Under the pieces are notes generated by a model. The model worked only from the letters and a program-made list of their open reading frames with translations. It made no database searches and was not told the DNA's origin. From Tetracentron sinense (Eukaryota > Streptophyta > Magnoliopsida > Trochodendrales > Trochodendraceae), in NCBI GenBank assembly GCA_015143295.1, contig CM026557.1, positions 26,259,760 through 26,323,759 on the forward strand: 64,000 nt of DNA. Direction: 5' to 3'. Below, piece after piece: positions 33,870-45,529 of this stretch; position 1 is the stretch's first letter; every line of letters starts with the position of its first letter. The position numbers and the translations under genes are program-made.

Positions 33870-35106
33870 CTTGCACGACATCGTCAGATGCACGTGCATC
33901 CCGTTCCGATAAGGCAAAAACCTGACCCTGGTTTGCCCTACGAGGCAGTGGAGTGGATAACGTGGGTCGTGAAGGCCTAGACGCAGAAGCCTGTGAGGAT
34001 CCCGGCTGGGAATCCTGAAGAACTGGGGGCCTACTCCCCTGGGGTTGGATAGGCTGTAGCTGCCTGCGTGGGCAATCCCTGACCATGTGATTCACATCTC
34101 CACAGTGAAAGCACCTACCTGAAATCCTCCGACATTCACCAATCCGGTGACTCCGACCACAATAGGAGCACTCCTCAAATGCTGATGAGGATGAAGGTGG
34201 AACATATCGGGTGGCCTGTGAAAGTGTGAGACGTGGTACCGGTGTAGTGGTAGGCCGAGATACCTGTGATGTCAAGGGAGGCCTCTGTGACCGTATTGGC
34301 TTGGATGCCTGATATGGGGCTGCCCTAGCCCTCTTCTCTGCCGACCCCGAACTACTCGATTGGCCTCGAGCCACATCCCTTCTCTTGAAGAATTCTTCCG
34401 AATTCTTCTCGGCAAGCTTCGCCTTGCTCACAACCTCTCCCCAGGTAGCCACCTGGAACATCGAGACCCTGTCTCTAATGGAGGGTTTCAATCCCCGCTC
34501 AAATTTCCTGACTCGCATATGCTCTGATGCAATTAGGTGAGGTGCGAATCTCGATAACTCCACGAAGGTAGCCTCATAATTGGCCACACTCAACTCTCCT
34601 TGTTCAAGAGTCATGAATTCAATCTCCTTCTGTTCTTTGACAGCTGCTGGAAAATACTGCTTATAGAAGACATCCAAAAATTCCGGCCATGTCCACGGCT
34701 CCCCCGCCCTGGTGGACTCCCTCTGTCTCTGTGCGGCTCTCCACCAATGCTCGGCCGCACCTTCCAACACGAAGGTGGCCCAGTCCACTCTCTGTTCATC
34801 CGTGCAGTGGAGCGCTCTAAAAATCTTTTCCAATTGCATCACCCATGCCTCAGCAACCATGGGGTCAGTAGTACCGAAGAAGGTAGGAGGACGCAATTTC
34901 CTAAATGCCTCCAATCCTGAAGCATGGTGTGCCGGAGGTGGCGGAGGCGTAGAAGGAGTAACAGCAACCGGCCTTGCTGCTAACATAGCCAAAGTCTCGG
35001 CTATAGATGCAAAAGCTTGGGCAAAATCGGGTTGCTCGTCACCGGAAGGGGCATCACTTCCACTTCCCCTCGTATTGTATCCGCGACCCCGAGCACCGCG
35101 TCTCAT
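33853..35106 (-). CDS. gag: G1 Gag, apparently intact
   Basis: 417 codons from ATG 35106-35104 (M-R-R-G-A-R-G-R-G) to the stop at 33855-33853. An upstream in-frame ATG exists at 35157, but the M-R-R-G-A-R start fits related elements better. After a proline-rich stretch (residues about 52-58), the retrotransposon Gag domain spans roughly residues 65-250 (P-P-T-F-F-G-T-T-D-P ... Y-F-P). Two Cys/His knuckles follow: C-x2-C-x3-H-x4-C at 313-325 and C-x2-C-x4-H-x4-C at 332-345. The role is the virus-like particle shell and RNA binding. No in-frame stop interrupts it. The last codons after residue 412 come from the retained intron; if spliced, the protein continues into Pol. Confidence 0.9.
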   Translation of the reverse strand: MRRGARGRGYNTRGSGSDAPSGDEQPDFAQAFASIAETLAMLAARPVAVTPSTPPPPPAHHASGLEAFRKLRPPTFFGTTDPMVAEAWVMQLEKIFRALHCTDEQRVDWATFVLEGAAEHWWRAAQRQRESTRAGEPWTWPEFLDVFYKQYFPAAVKEQKEIEFMTLEQGELSVANYEATFVELSRFAPHLIASEHMRVRKFERGLKPSIRDRVSMFQVATWGEVVSKAKLAEKNSEEFFKRRDVARGQSSSSGSAEKRARAAPYQASKPIRSQRPPLTSQVSRPTTTPVPRLTLSQATRYVPPSSSSAFEECSYCGRSHRIGECRRISGRCFHCGDVNHMVRDCPRRQLQPIQPQGSRPPVLQDSQPGSSQASASRPSRPTLSTPLPRRANQGQVFALSERDARASDDVVQGTLSC

Positions 35107-35425
35107 GATGTGATCCTGAGAACGACAGTACCACATGAGTCTAACTTGGATACGCATTTAATACACTTTCGCAATTCACTTAATACATATTCATCAAACA
35201 TATTTAATAAGCTCAACACAATTTATGCACACATGGTATACAACATCATATCATAACATACATGTCATGTTCCTAGCGTAGGATTCTAAGTTTGGTTGAA
35301 GTTCAACCTATTTTGACTAAGACTAACTTGTTAGTCTATACTTGGAATACAACTCTTTCCTACACCTAATGCCTTGTTCAATTATGGTATCTAGTACTGA
35401 GCGACCCTAGGGACTCTAATGCCTA
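35107..35425 (-). other. G1 5' leader between PBS and gag
   Basis: About 320 nt without a gene. It is AT-rich, with an upstream in-frame ATG at 35157. Presumably the untranslated leader and packaging region. No structure is called. Confidence 0.6.
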
Positions 35426-35439
35426 GAGCTCTGATACCA
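35426..35439 (-). other. G1 primer binding site (tRNA-iMet)
   Basis: The minus strand reads TGGTATCAGAGCTC. The first 12 nt match the complement of the tRNA-iMet 3' end. It lies four nt from the end of LTR2. Confidence 0.92.
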
Positions 35440-35443
35440 CCTC

Positions 35444-36659
35444 TGTCACGCCCCAAAATACACCCTAGGAGTTTAGGGATACTTTAGGTGGACTATACAA
35501 ACCTGCCAAACCATCCTGTAATGAACAAGATAAATAAGGTACTAAACAATGATAATCAGAGCGCGGAAGCTAAACATAATTTGCGGAAGCGAAAACTAAA
35601 ATTTTCTTTTCTTTATAATGATCCAAAATGTAGTATTCCAAGTTAACATAAATACAAAACACGTCTAAGTCTAAGGTGGACAGGCCCACCTAACAAAATA
35701 CAAAAGACAAAATACAACTCTGTCTCGCTCAATAGTCATCCCCATGGGGCCAATGGTCTAAGTCTCTCGCCTCTGCCTGAGGCTCGACTACTAGATCCTC
35801 ATAAGGTTCCTCCTCGCCATAGTCCTCCTCTATCCAAGGACCCGGATCACAAATGTCGAGAGGGACTCGGGTACCTGCCGACATGAAAGTACGGCTGAGC
35901 ATGGAATACTCAGCGAGTACAAGCCCCTAACTAACAATGGTAATAGCGAACAACATCATATACAAGTAATGGGAGGAGTATAGTTCATAATCATTTCTAG
36001 CAACCTCATACATAAACATTTTATAAAGTCATAATTATTATGAAACTAAAACATGTCTATGCATCATACAATTCCTCTTTGAGTTGTCCTTTTAATATTT
36101 CTTATGAGCCAGAGGTTAGCACCCACATATCCTTGGGCTACCAACCTCCTTGACAGTACAATACCTTTCTTATGAGCCAGGGGTTAGCACCCGCACATCC
36201 CTGGGCTACCAACCCCCTTGACAGTACAATACACTTCTTATGAGCCAGAGGCTAGCACCCGCACATCCCTGGGCTACCAGCCTCCTTGACAGTACGATAC
36301 CTTACTTATGAGCCAGAGGTTAGCACCCGCATAATCCTGGGCTACTAACCTCCTTGACAATACCATTTCCTTTCTTATGAGCCAGAGGTTAGCACCCTTA
36401 ACCGGGGCTACCAACCTCCTTGACAATACCATTTCCTTTCTTATGAGACAGAGGTTAGCACCCTTAACCGGGGCTACCAACCCCCTTGACAATGCAATAC
36501 GTTTCTTATGAGCCAGAGGTTAGCACCCGCATAATCCTGGGCTACCAACCTCCTTGACAATATCCTCCATCTACATATGTGCCCGTGCATAGCAATCGTG
36601 AAATTATGATGACATATAGCATTTTAAAAATTCCCAACTCACATGAGAATTTAAGAAGC
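35444..36659 (-). repeat. G1 5' LTR (LTR2), truncated at 36659
   Basis: Matches LTR1 from its GGCGTGACA end for 1216 bp, then stops at a point equal to 29200 of LTR1 and joins flank copy F'. About 1185 bp of the LTR start are missing. It differs from LTR1 and LTR3 at shared sites (for example atacaccc, tatacaaac, gcctctgcctgaggc) and has seven rather than eight hairpin units. It is therefore the true partner of LTR1, and LTR3 is not. Confidence 0.88.
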
Positions 36660-38182
36660 TATTATCTTTCTTCTTAATCAGAGGTTCTTCCCCAAATAGG
36701 GAAGGTAATTAACAGTCTGAGTTTACTCAGATTAGAAGGATAGTCTCTCACAACAAATAATAAACTTCATATAACAATAGAGGAAATTTGAAAGCAAAGA
36801 AATGAATTTCACTGCTTACAATTACAGTTCTTAACCACCATATGTTCGGACATAATCGTTATCATAGCACTACATACTGAAGTATGATCATTAACATAGC
36901 ACCACATGCCAACATGATCGTTCTTCCAGTTTTACCTTCAAAGGTTTTCTTTGGTTTTCAGACTTTTTATGCTTATGAGACTTTTAACAATGACTCATGC
37001 TACTGAAACTTGTGCAAGTAGTGTGATCTACTTTCATTAGGGTTAGCCCTTAGATTACAATTCCCATAATTGAAACCCTACCATAATGTCTCATTCCATT
37101 AAGGCAAATGATCTAGGTTAAGGTAACCTAAGTATTCACCATTCTGAAATTAAATCACAATATATGCATACATAAATAGACTTACCACATGCAATTCACA
37201 AAAACAATAATTAACATTCACGGACTAATATTTAACACTCACGGGCTAATAATAATTTAATAACTCATTGCAAATCATGTAAATCAATCCTCAATAATTT
37301 ATTAAATTATAAAAACTAACATTCTTAATTCTCCTTTATTTAAAATAATATTTGGAACTTCTCAAGAACATGCCCATTCAATTTTAAATTCATTCTCATT
37401 TATGCAAAATCAAATGTATTAAATATACTCAATATTTAATTGTAAACATAGATCATCAATATGAATCATTAGTGAGAATTTAAATCAAATATATTTTATA
37501 CCTAATATAAATCTTTTAAATAAATTATGTATCTTATAACTTATCAATCAAATCGTTGTTCTTCATCTTTAACAATTAGATTTATCGATGTTCAAACCTT
37601 ACAATATATATTTAATCTTAATTTTTAGTAAAGTTATACTTTTACTTCTCAAGATCGCTTCCCTACAATCGAAGCGCTTTAGAATAGTTGGATCTTGATC
37701 TCCAACAATGCTTCTTAATCTTAAAGATCGAATCTTGATCTTCAATGAATGCTTTTGTGCTAGACATATATGCCCATGGAAGCCATTCCGGAATTGTATT
37801 TATCTATTTAATCAATAAATGCATATTTTACATTCACACATTGTCTTCTACATTGAGTAACATATCAAAAGTATTTCATTGGATGAGACTATTTTGTCCC
37901 TTAGGTAACATTATAGGAAAATTATCCAATTAGTTGATAACTGATTGCTAAGGAGATATGGTTTTCCGATTCCTTGTAGACCTAAAATTGTTCTAAGTGA
38001 ATCAGGATACATCTAGACAATGTATTCCTAATAACTAATACATTGTTAGTTCCATATGATGGAGTGAAGAATCTCAATCACTGAGAGAAGAGTAGAAGTA
38101 TTTATATGGCAACTGGATTGCTCAGTGGATGCCTTTAGAAATATATTATCTTTATATTTAGAGTAGTCCATTTAACAGATTG
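36660..38182. repeat. Flank copy F' (duplicate of 26385-27907)
   Basis: A 1523-bp copy of segment F with five substitutions seen and no length change. It includes the GATTG before the LTR. Its left junction (gaagc|tattatc, 36659/36660) joins LTR2 to F with a 1-bp overlap (C), which suggests end-joining rather than homology. Confidence 0.92.
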
Positions 38183-40584
38183 TGTCACGCCCCAAAATAC
38201 CCCCTAGGAGTTTAGGGATACTTTAGGTGGACTATAAAAACCTGCCAAACCATCCTGTAATGAACAAGATAAATAAGGTACTAAACAATGATAATCAGAG
38301 CGCGGAAGCTAAACATAATTTGCGGAAGCGAAAACTAAAATTTTCTTTTCTTTATAATGATCCAAAATGTAGTATTCCAAGTTAACATAAATACAAAACA
38401 CGTCTAAGTCTAAGGTGGACAGGCCCACCTAACAAAATACAAAAGACAAAATACAACTCTGTCTCGCTCAATAGTCATCCCCATGGGGCCAATGGTCTAA
38501 GTCTCTCGCCTCCGCCGAAGGCTCGACTACTAGATCCTCATAAGGTTCCTCCTCGCCATAGTCCTCCTCTATCCAAGGACCCGGATCACAAATGTCGAGA
38601 GGGACTCGGGTACCTGTCGACATGAAAGTACGGCTGAGCATGGAATACTCAGCGAGTACAAGTCCCTAACTAACAATGGTAATAACGAACAACATCATAT
38701 ACAAGTAATGGGAGGAGTATAGTTCATAATCATTTCTAGCAACCTCATACATAAACATTTTATAAAGTCATAATTATTATGAAACTAAAACATGTCTATG
38801 CATCATACAATTCTTCTTTGAGTTGTCCTTTTAATATTTCTTATGAGCCAGAGATTAGCACCCGCATATCCCTGGGCTACCAATTCCTTGACAGTACAAT
38901 ACCTTTCTTATGAGCCAGGGGTTAGCACCCGCACATCCTTGGGCTACCAACCCCCTTGACAGTACAATACACTTCTTATGAGCCAGAGGCTAGCACCCGC
39001 ACATCCCTGGGCTACCAGCCTCCTTGACAATACGATACCTTACTTATGAGCCAGAGGTTAGCACCCGCATAATCCTGGGCTACTAACCTCCTTGACAATA
39101 CCATTTCCTTTCTTATGAGCCAGAGGTTAGCACCCTTAACCGGGGCTACCAACCTCCTTGACAATACCATTTCCTTTCTTATGAGCCAGAGGTTAGCACC
39201 CTTAACCGGGGCTACCAACCTCCTTGACAGTGCAATATTTCCGAGTCCTTTCTTATGAGCCAGGGGTTAGTACCCGCATATCCCTGGGCTACCAACCCCC
39301 TTGACAATGCAATACGTTTCTTATGAGCTAGAGGTTAGCACCCGCATAATCCTGGGCTACCAACCTCCTTGACAATATCCTCCATCTACATATGTGCTCG
39401 TGCATAGCAATCGTGAAATTATGATGACATATAGCATTTTAAAAATTCCCAACTCACATGAGAATTTAAGAAGCGAAATAAACACATGCATACAACTTGC
39501 CAAATGGGGAACATTTATGTGACTCATGCTTTCAAATCTTAGTTTATTCATGCATTCTATCAAACATGTGGTATTCAACCTTTTTACCTTTAGTTATTTC
39601 ATATTTTCTTATTCGAACATTTCATCAAACACTTGGGATGTGTTCATTATGCCCTTCCACCATTTTTCCCATCATTCAACACATCACAACATGGCATCCA
39701 ATCGCCTCCACTCCTCATCCATTCATACATTCCACCATTTGTTTGTATTATCTTGTTTATGTTTTAGGGATTTAGCATATACCAACACAAGGGAGCAATG
39801 GGGAATATCCAACACATATTTTCTTAGAAAAATCCTAGGTTATTACCAAAGTAACTAGGAAGAGTGTACTAACCTTGAAAAGGGAAATAAAAATCCTTGA
39901 GGATGATGTAGAAACGCTGCCCTAGCTTGGAAGAGGTACTCCACACGAGCTTGAGGTTGGATTTGGAGAATCCAAGCCTTTAGAACGGTTCTAGGGTTCT
40001 AAAACCCTTGATTCTCTCAAGTGGAAAACCCTAGATGTAAATCCCCCTTCTCTTCTCTTCCTCTCTCTCAAAACCTTCTAAGTGAGGTGAATGAAGCCCT
40101 AAAGGCTCGGGCAAGCCCTTATGGGTAAGGGTTAACACCCAAAAGACGAAAACGCCCTTACTAAAAATTCTGCAAAACTCGATAGATCGAGCGATCGGTG
40201 CTTATGACCGATCGATCGGTTGCCTACCGAGCGATCGGTGTTTATGACCGATCGACCGGTCAAAAACTCACTCTCTGGAAAATTTCCCCATAAAAAATTT
40301 CTGACCGTACGATAGCTACCGATCGATCGGTTTTGGACCGATCGATCGCTGACTGGACCGAGCGATCGGTGCTCTGTATATGTCTAGACTGTTTTGACCA
40401 TATCTTTTGACTGGCTCGTCGGATTTCGACGATTCAACTTGCGTTGGATCCGTCTTTCGAAAACGAACATTTCTGATGTTTTAGAATTTCCGATTTCTCC
40501 CTTATTTATTAATTAGACTATAAAAACGGCCAATTAGCTACGAAAGTGCTATTCATTAAAGTTGGAAAAGTCCGGGGTGCTACA
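38183..40584 (-). repeat. Third G1-type LTR (LTR3), mosaic
   Basis: A complete 2402-bp LTR followed by GATTG and the right half of LTR D. Over its left half it shares the diagnostic bases of LTR1 and differs at only about seven sites. From roughly 29800 (LTR1 numbering) to the end it differs at about 25 sites, about 4 percent. It looks like a solo LTR formed by recombination of LTR1-type and LTR2-type sequence. Confidence 0.85.
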
Positions 40585-42849
40585 GATTGTCTTTAACCTG
40601 AGAGGTCGACATCTTCTCTAATATTTGCGTATGTAGCTTTGATGTAGCCAATCGTCAATGTCCAACACACCAGACTAAATACGGACACATTGGGTTATGT
40701 ATGCTATATTAAAAGAAGTGTGTGTATGCTCAACAAGGATTCTACTACTCTTACATAGTAATTAATATTGAGTTGATACTTGTCAAAAAGGGGACTTGAA
40801 AAACCCAGCACTGGTATAATTATTATTTTTTTAAAAGAATTTCTAAAATTTTTTTGAAATTCCAAGTTTGACTAAAAGTATCAAAGATAATGGGTTCTCA
40901 ATATAAGCTATGGATTAAAGATAGTATTGGATATTGTCCCGTAAGCTTATAACAATATTGGAAGTGGAGGGACGTATCTGTAAATAAATCTTGAGATAGA
41001 AGTACCTGTAAGTAATTCTTTATTTTCTAGAGGTTAATCACATCGTGTTAATGGACATTAATTGTGATTGGTGGAAGTCCAGAGATATAGATAAAATTCT
41101 ATAATCCTAATGAAGTGTAGGAAAGGTGTTTCGTAATAAGAATGCTTTAACCAAAAGGTTGAGTACTTGGTCCCACAACCAGAAATGGGAGATTCCTTTA
41201 AATTCCACACACAAGGACTTTCTTAAAATATTTAATTTATAATTAAATTAATAAATTTCTCTAAGTAATCAATATATGGTATAGTGAAGCTCTAAAAGGT
41301 GGAATCACATTAGATGTGAAAAACCAAATGGGTAGGACCCATTGGGAATTATTTTAAAAGAATAACTAAAGTGATCAAAAGGGTTTGGAACCCTTTAGGG
41401 AGGTGTGGAGTGGGGCCCACCTAGGGTGGGCCGCCCACTTCAAGGAGGAAATAATATTATTATTATTTGTCTAATTAGTTTCTAACTCTAGACTCCTTAT
41501 TGGACAAGGCTGGTTAGCTAGGTAGTTACTAATTAAAGATTCCCTAATTGTTAAGGATTCCATTAGTTTGTTACTAATCATTAATTAGTTAGTTACGAAT
41601 TAAGATTTCTCATTAGATAAGAATATGGTTAGTTGGTTACTAATGGATAAGGTTAGTTTCTATTTTGATTAATCCTAATTAATTTAGGAGAAATCAAGAA
41701 TAGAGACAAATTGAGGAAACCTAATTGGATTAGGAATTCTAATTGGATTAGGATAAATTTTGAGGGAATTCTAAATGGATTAAGATAAGGATGAGATCCA
41801 AGAAGGAACTCTATATATAGGTGGACGCCCACCCTATAGAGATCACTCCAATCTCACGCCCCCCTCTCCTCTCCTCAAAGTTCACGCCCTTCCCTCTCTC
41901 TCTTAGAGGTGTACGGTCAGCCTCCTTCCCCTTTCTTCTCTTGTGTTCTATGCTTTGAATAATAAAGAAGAAGAAGATCAAGGGTTTTATTCATCAAGAA
42001 AGGTTCTTGATCAATAAAGATTGGATCTTTATTTCAAGATCGTAGAGCTGAAAATTTGGAAGGGCCATTAGCTTACATTAGAAAAAGCTTTAAAGAAAAA
42101 GAAGGTCCGTGTGGATTGCGAAGGAGACTTGACGCAAGTAAACTTTTGCTGGTCTTCTTATTCTATCTTGGATTTTTCTATCTACCATTCTCTCGTGGAT
42201 TTGACTTATCTATTTCTAGGTCGCAAAGGTGATTGTGATTTTTACTCTCATTGAATAAAATCAATTAGAATCTTAGTCAGATCTTGGGATTCGATGTATG
42301 CCCCCCAAGAACTATTTTTCTAAAATTAAAAAGAGGCATACTTTCATTTTGATCTCTAACCATTTTCATAAGCTAATCTGTAGGTTTTCTTCATTTGAAA
42401 ACTCTTAGAATACTCAAGAAAAGCTCTCTCAACTCTCTCAATAAAAACTTAATAAGTTTTGGGTAATAATAGGTTAAATAAGGAAGCCAAAAATCAAGTT
42501 TGGGGTTTCTTGGATTACTATTCACGCACTATTCATAATCTGCACATTTACGATTTTGCTACTAAACTTTGAAAAATTCTAGAGAGATCAATTCTAATCA
42601 AATTAAGTTCAAATTTGCACTGTAGCTACTTTAGGACATGTAAAATTTACCTAAAACATTTCATAAATTTTAGATGAATTTAAATGATCAAAATGCCCCT
42701 ATGTTGATAGAGAGGTGATTTCGTCTATTTTTCGCTTGTTTAATCTATAAAACAAGCTGCATGCTAATTGTTCCAATTTTAAACTTGTGTAATAAATTAA
42801 TCATGACAACCGAGAATTTAAATGACACGAATACTAAGAAATTAAATTT

Positions 42850-45518
42850 TGAGGCACATATTTTACTCATAAGAGAGTTGCCACCTATTAATTCTAAGAG
42901 ATAGGTCTTGGGTATGGATAAGGACTAATGGTCTCAATGAGAGTCTAAGTAAGTGGTTCGATTAAGTCCCAGAGAAGGGGTTAGTCACCTTGGGATTCCC
43001 ATTTTATAATGGTTACCTACTCCCTAAGTATAAACCAAATTAATGTCAATGTTTTAATCAAATACCTAAGTTTTAGAGTATACTAATCTAAGAAATGAGA
43101 AAATACTAACTAGGGTCGAACCCGGGTTGGGTTGCCTATGTACTCACATGGGATGAGATCAGACCGAGAGTAGTTCTAGTACATGAGCCCATGCCGAGGT
43201 TAGGGGAGTGTGTGTGCACCGGGGTGGCTAGGACTTAGTCTGGAAACTAAGGCTTGATTGACCGAGTTAATCAAGTGCATGGTTTAGGGTTTGGGGTCCG
43301 GAGGCCAAAGGTTGAGCCCGGAGGCAAGGGAATAGGTTCGGCGGCTAAGATTGAGCCCAGAGGTTAGGGTAAGGGCCCGGGGGCCTAAGGTTAAGCCCGG
43401 ATGCTATGGAATGGGCCTAGAGGCCTAGGGGTGAGCTCGAAGGCTAGGGGTTGGGCCTGGAGGCCTAGGATTAAATCCGGAGGCTAAGGGTTGGGACCCG
43501 GAGGCCAAGGGTTGGGGCCTAGAGGCCAAGGATTGGGCCCAGTGACTTAGGATTTAGGCCCGGGTGCCTAGGGTTGAGCCCGAAGGCTAGGGATTAGGCC
43601 CGGATGCCTAAGGCTTAGTCATGTATTAGGTTAGTTAACTATGGTTAGGGAGGGTTTAACAATGGTTAAACTGTTAAACATGGTTAGAAATGGTCCAAAT
43701 CAGATTTTTTGAAACTTTTCCCTTTTCCATATTTTTAGGAATTTCCTGAATTTTTCTAAGGTTAGATGGTCTTAACCATGGTTAAAAGCTAACCGGGATT
43801 AAGTTTAACCCCAGTCAAGGTTCTTGTCCGATTTAGGGTGGGCCCAGAGAGTATGACAGAGCCTAGAATGGCCTCTTATCAGGTCTGGGCCTTGTGCAAG
43901 GTCCATTTATAAAATCCTGAAATTGGTGGTAAACACAGTACCGCCAATTCTAGTTCTTCACATAACTGGAATAGCGGTAGAAGGATTACCACCATTCCCA
44001 ATGTTTCTAGGAATGACTTTGCTGTCCTAGGGGAAGGTTGAGGAAGGCACCCAGAGGGTCCTAGGCCATTGGGAATGCTTAGGGGATTTTGGCAAGAGTC
44101 CTGGGCCTGGTCTGGATTGGGCCCACAGTGACTACTTTTATCAAGAACCAAAAAATTCAAAATGTCAGTGAACTGTTCACTGATATTTTGTGTCTTCTCT
44201 GGTTCAACTTAGATTAACCATGGTTACAGAGGTCTGGGGGACCTGAAATGATTAGGAAAGATGGAGGGAGGTCTCAGGGACCTATATCAGGCCCTAGAAT
44301 GGACCAGGGCTCCACCATATGAGCACAAATGCCCTTGTAAAAGGAAGTGCCCAGAATGGCGGTATTGAGTTTACCGCCATTCTGGAAATATTTCAGAACT
44401 GAGCTTTTCCCCCTGGGCTTTAAACCAAGGATACTCTAGGGTCTCCTTTATTGGTTTAAGGATACCCTAGGAGCTTTGGGGAACCTGGGGCATGACGTTG
44501 AACACGTACAAGCTTAAACAAGTAAGAAAATAGATTCTATCTCCTTGAGAGGGTCCCTATGTCTATGGAAAAGGATAGGGGACCCCTTCTCTTGAGATTT
44601 GGTCAAAGTAAAAGTCCCCTAGAATAGGACCAGTGGCTCACATAATGGTTCACAGAACAAAAGACGGGTAGGGGAGGAACCTACCCTATTGACGCCTCCA
44701 ACAATGGTGGTGTTGGTGCAAATCTGGAGGGGCCTTCTAAAAGGAGACCAAGGTCTTCCTGAAGCTCGAAATCCCCTAAAGTACTTGAGATGATGGTCGT
44801 CAGACTGGGAACGAACTGGATCAGGGTTTCTTCAGGATAATTTTTGGAATTCTGGAATGGGGAAGAAGGCGGATAGAGGTCCTATATTTATAGGATGAGA
44901 GGCTTATGAACAAATTGGGCATAAGGACGAGGGTGGATGAGAAGCTCAGAAGCATAGGGGAGCTGCTGAAGGCATGCCTAAGCACTGGTGAGGGCAAGCA
45001 AGTTCTGATTTATGTAAACTGGGAATGGCGGTAAAGCCAGTACCACCATTCCCCTGCATGTATAAAAACTTAATGGCGGTAGATCACCTATCGCTATTCC
45101 TGATTTTTTCTAAATATGGGCCTGACCCAACTTAATTGCTCATGCACACGGTACAGTTTTTACCAAATGGGGAATGTCGGTAGATGGACTACCAACATTC
45201 TAAAATTTTGAATTTTTGGGCCCTGGGCCCCCCTCTACAGGGTTCAACTTGGGTCATGGGCCCATGCCTGGGCCCAGGGTTGGCTGGCTACGGGTTCGAG
45301 CCTTAGGGGCCTTGGTTTTAGCCCTAGGTCCATATCTTGGGTTTGTTTGGACTAGGGCTAGGCTAGGGTTGGATTAGGTTTTGACCTAGGGTTGGACTAG
45401 GATTTAACTAGGGTTTGACCTAGGATTAGATTAGGGTTGACCTAGGGTTAGACCTGGGGTTAATTAGAGTTAAATTACTTAACCATGGTTAAGAAGGAGG
45501 TAAAATTGGGTGCTTACA
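42850..45518 (-). repeat. Tat-like gypsy LTR T2
   Basis: On the minus strand it starts TGTAAGCACCCAATTTTACC at 45518 and runs to about 42850, including a ggtggcaactc stretch near its end. It carries at least seven hairpins of the gaatggcggta/taccgccattc type, for example a perfect 14-bp stem at 44351-44385, plus 43919-43950, 45021-45053, 45071-45099 and 45174-45204. It sits at the right end of LTR Z. The left end and its target duplication are not clear. Confidence 0.55.
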
Positions 45519-45529
45519 TCTACTATTGT

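Larger units (their letters stand above)
27908..40584 (-). mobile_element. Tekay/Del-type gypsy element G1, rearranged
   Basis: Minus-strand order is 5' LTR (LTR2, partial), PBS, gag, intron, pol, PPT, 3' LTR (LTR1). An extra flank copy and a third LTR lie at the 5' side. GATTG flanks the block at 27903-27907 and 40585-40589. Pol order is PR-RT-RNaseH-IN with a C-terminal chromodomain-like stretch, as in the Tekay/Del chromoviruses. LTR1 and LTR2 differ by about 1.5 percent over the first 658 bp, so this is the youngest element in the window. Confidence 0.9.
27483..42302 (+). repeat. Copia LTR D, split by gypsy G1
   Basis: Starts TGCTAGACATATATGCCC at 27483 (compare TGTTAGTATAGTATGCCC of copia C). 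After the G1 insertion it resumes with GATTG at 40585. A TATA box (CTATATATAG) is at 41811-41820 and a gtgggc...gcccac stretch at 41410-41435, as in the LTR at 62425. The right end near 42302 is estimated from where gypsy-like LTR Z sequence resumes. I could not see its target duplication. Confidence 0.55.
24472..45524 (-). repeat. Gypsy LTR Z, split by nested insertions
   Basis: Left end TGTAACGCCCC at 24472. The pieces run 24472-27482, then about 42303-42849, then 45519-45524. The flanking 5-mers are identical: ATTGT at 24467-24471 and 45525-45529, so the two distant pieces belong to one insertion into copia C. No internal region is found, so it is probably a solo LTR. Shared landmarks with LTR X include gtgacactgcat and cctaagcaacatc. 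The piece at 25173-26380 is not explained by homology to the other LTRs and may be a further insertion. Confidence 0.6.

Noticed and set aside
34600..34920. Plus-strand 106-codon frame opposite gag, and similar antisense frames
   Set aside because: Antisense shadows of the GC-richer gag and pol coding strand with no domain of their own.
36640..36680. Junction as an assembly artefact
   Set aside because: Not excluded, but five substitutions between F and F' and the mosaic pattern of LTR3 argue for two real copies; kept as a finding with this caveat.
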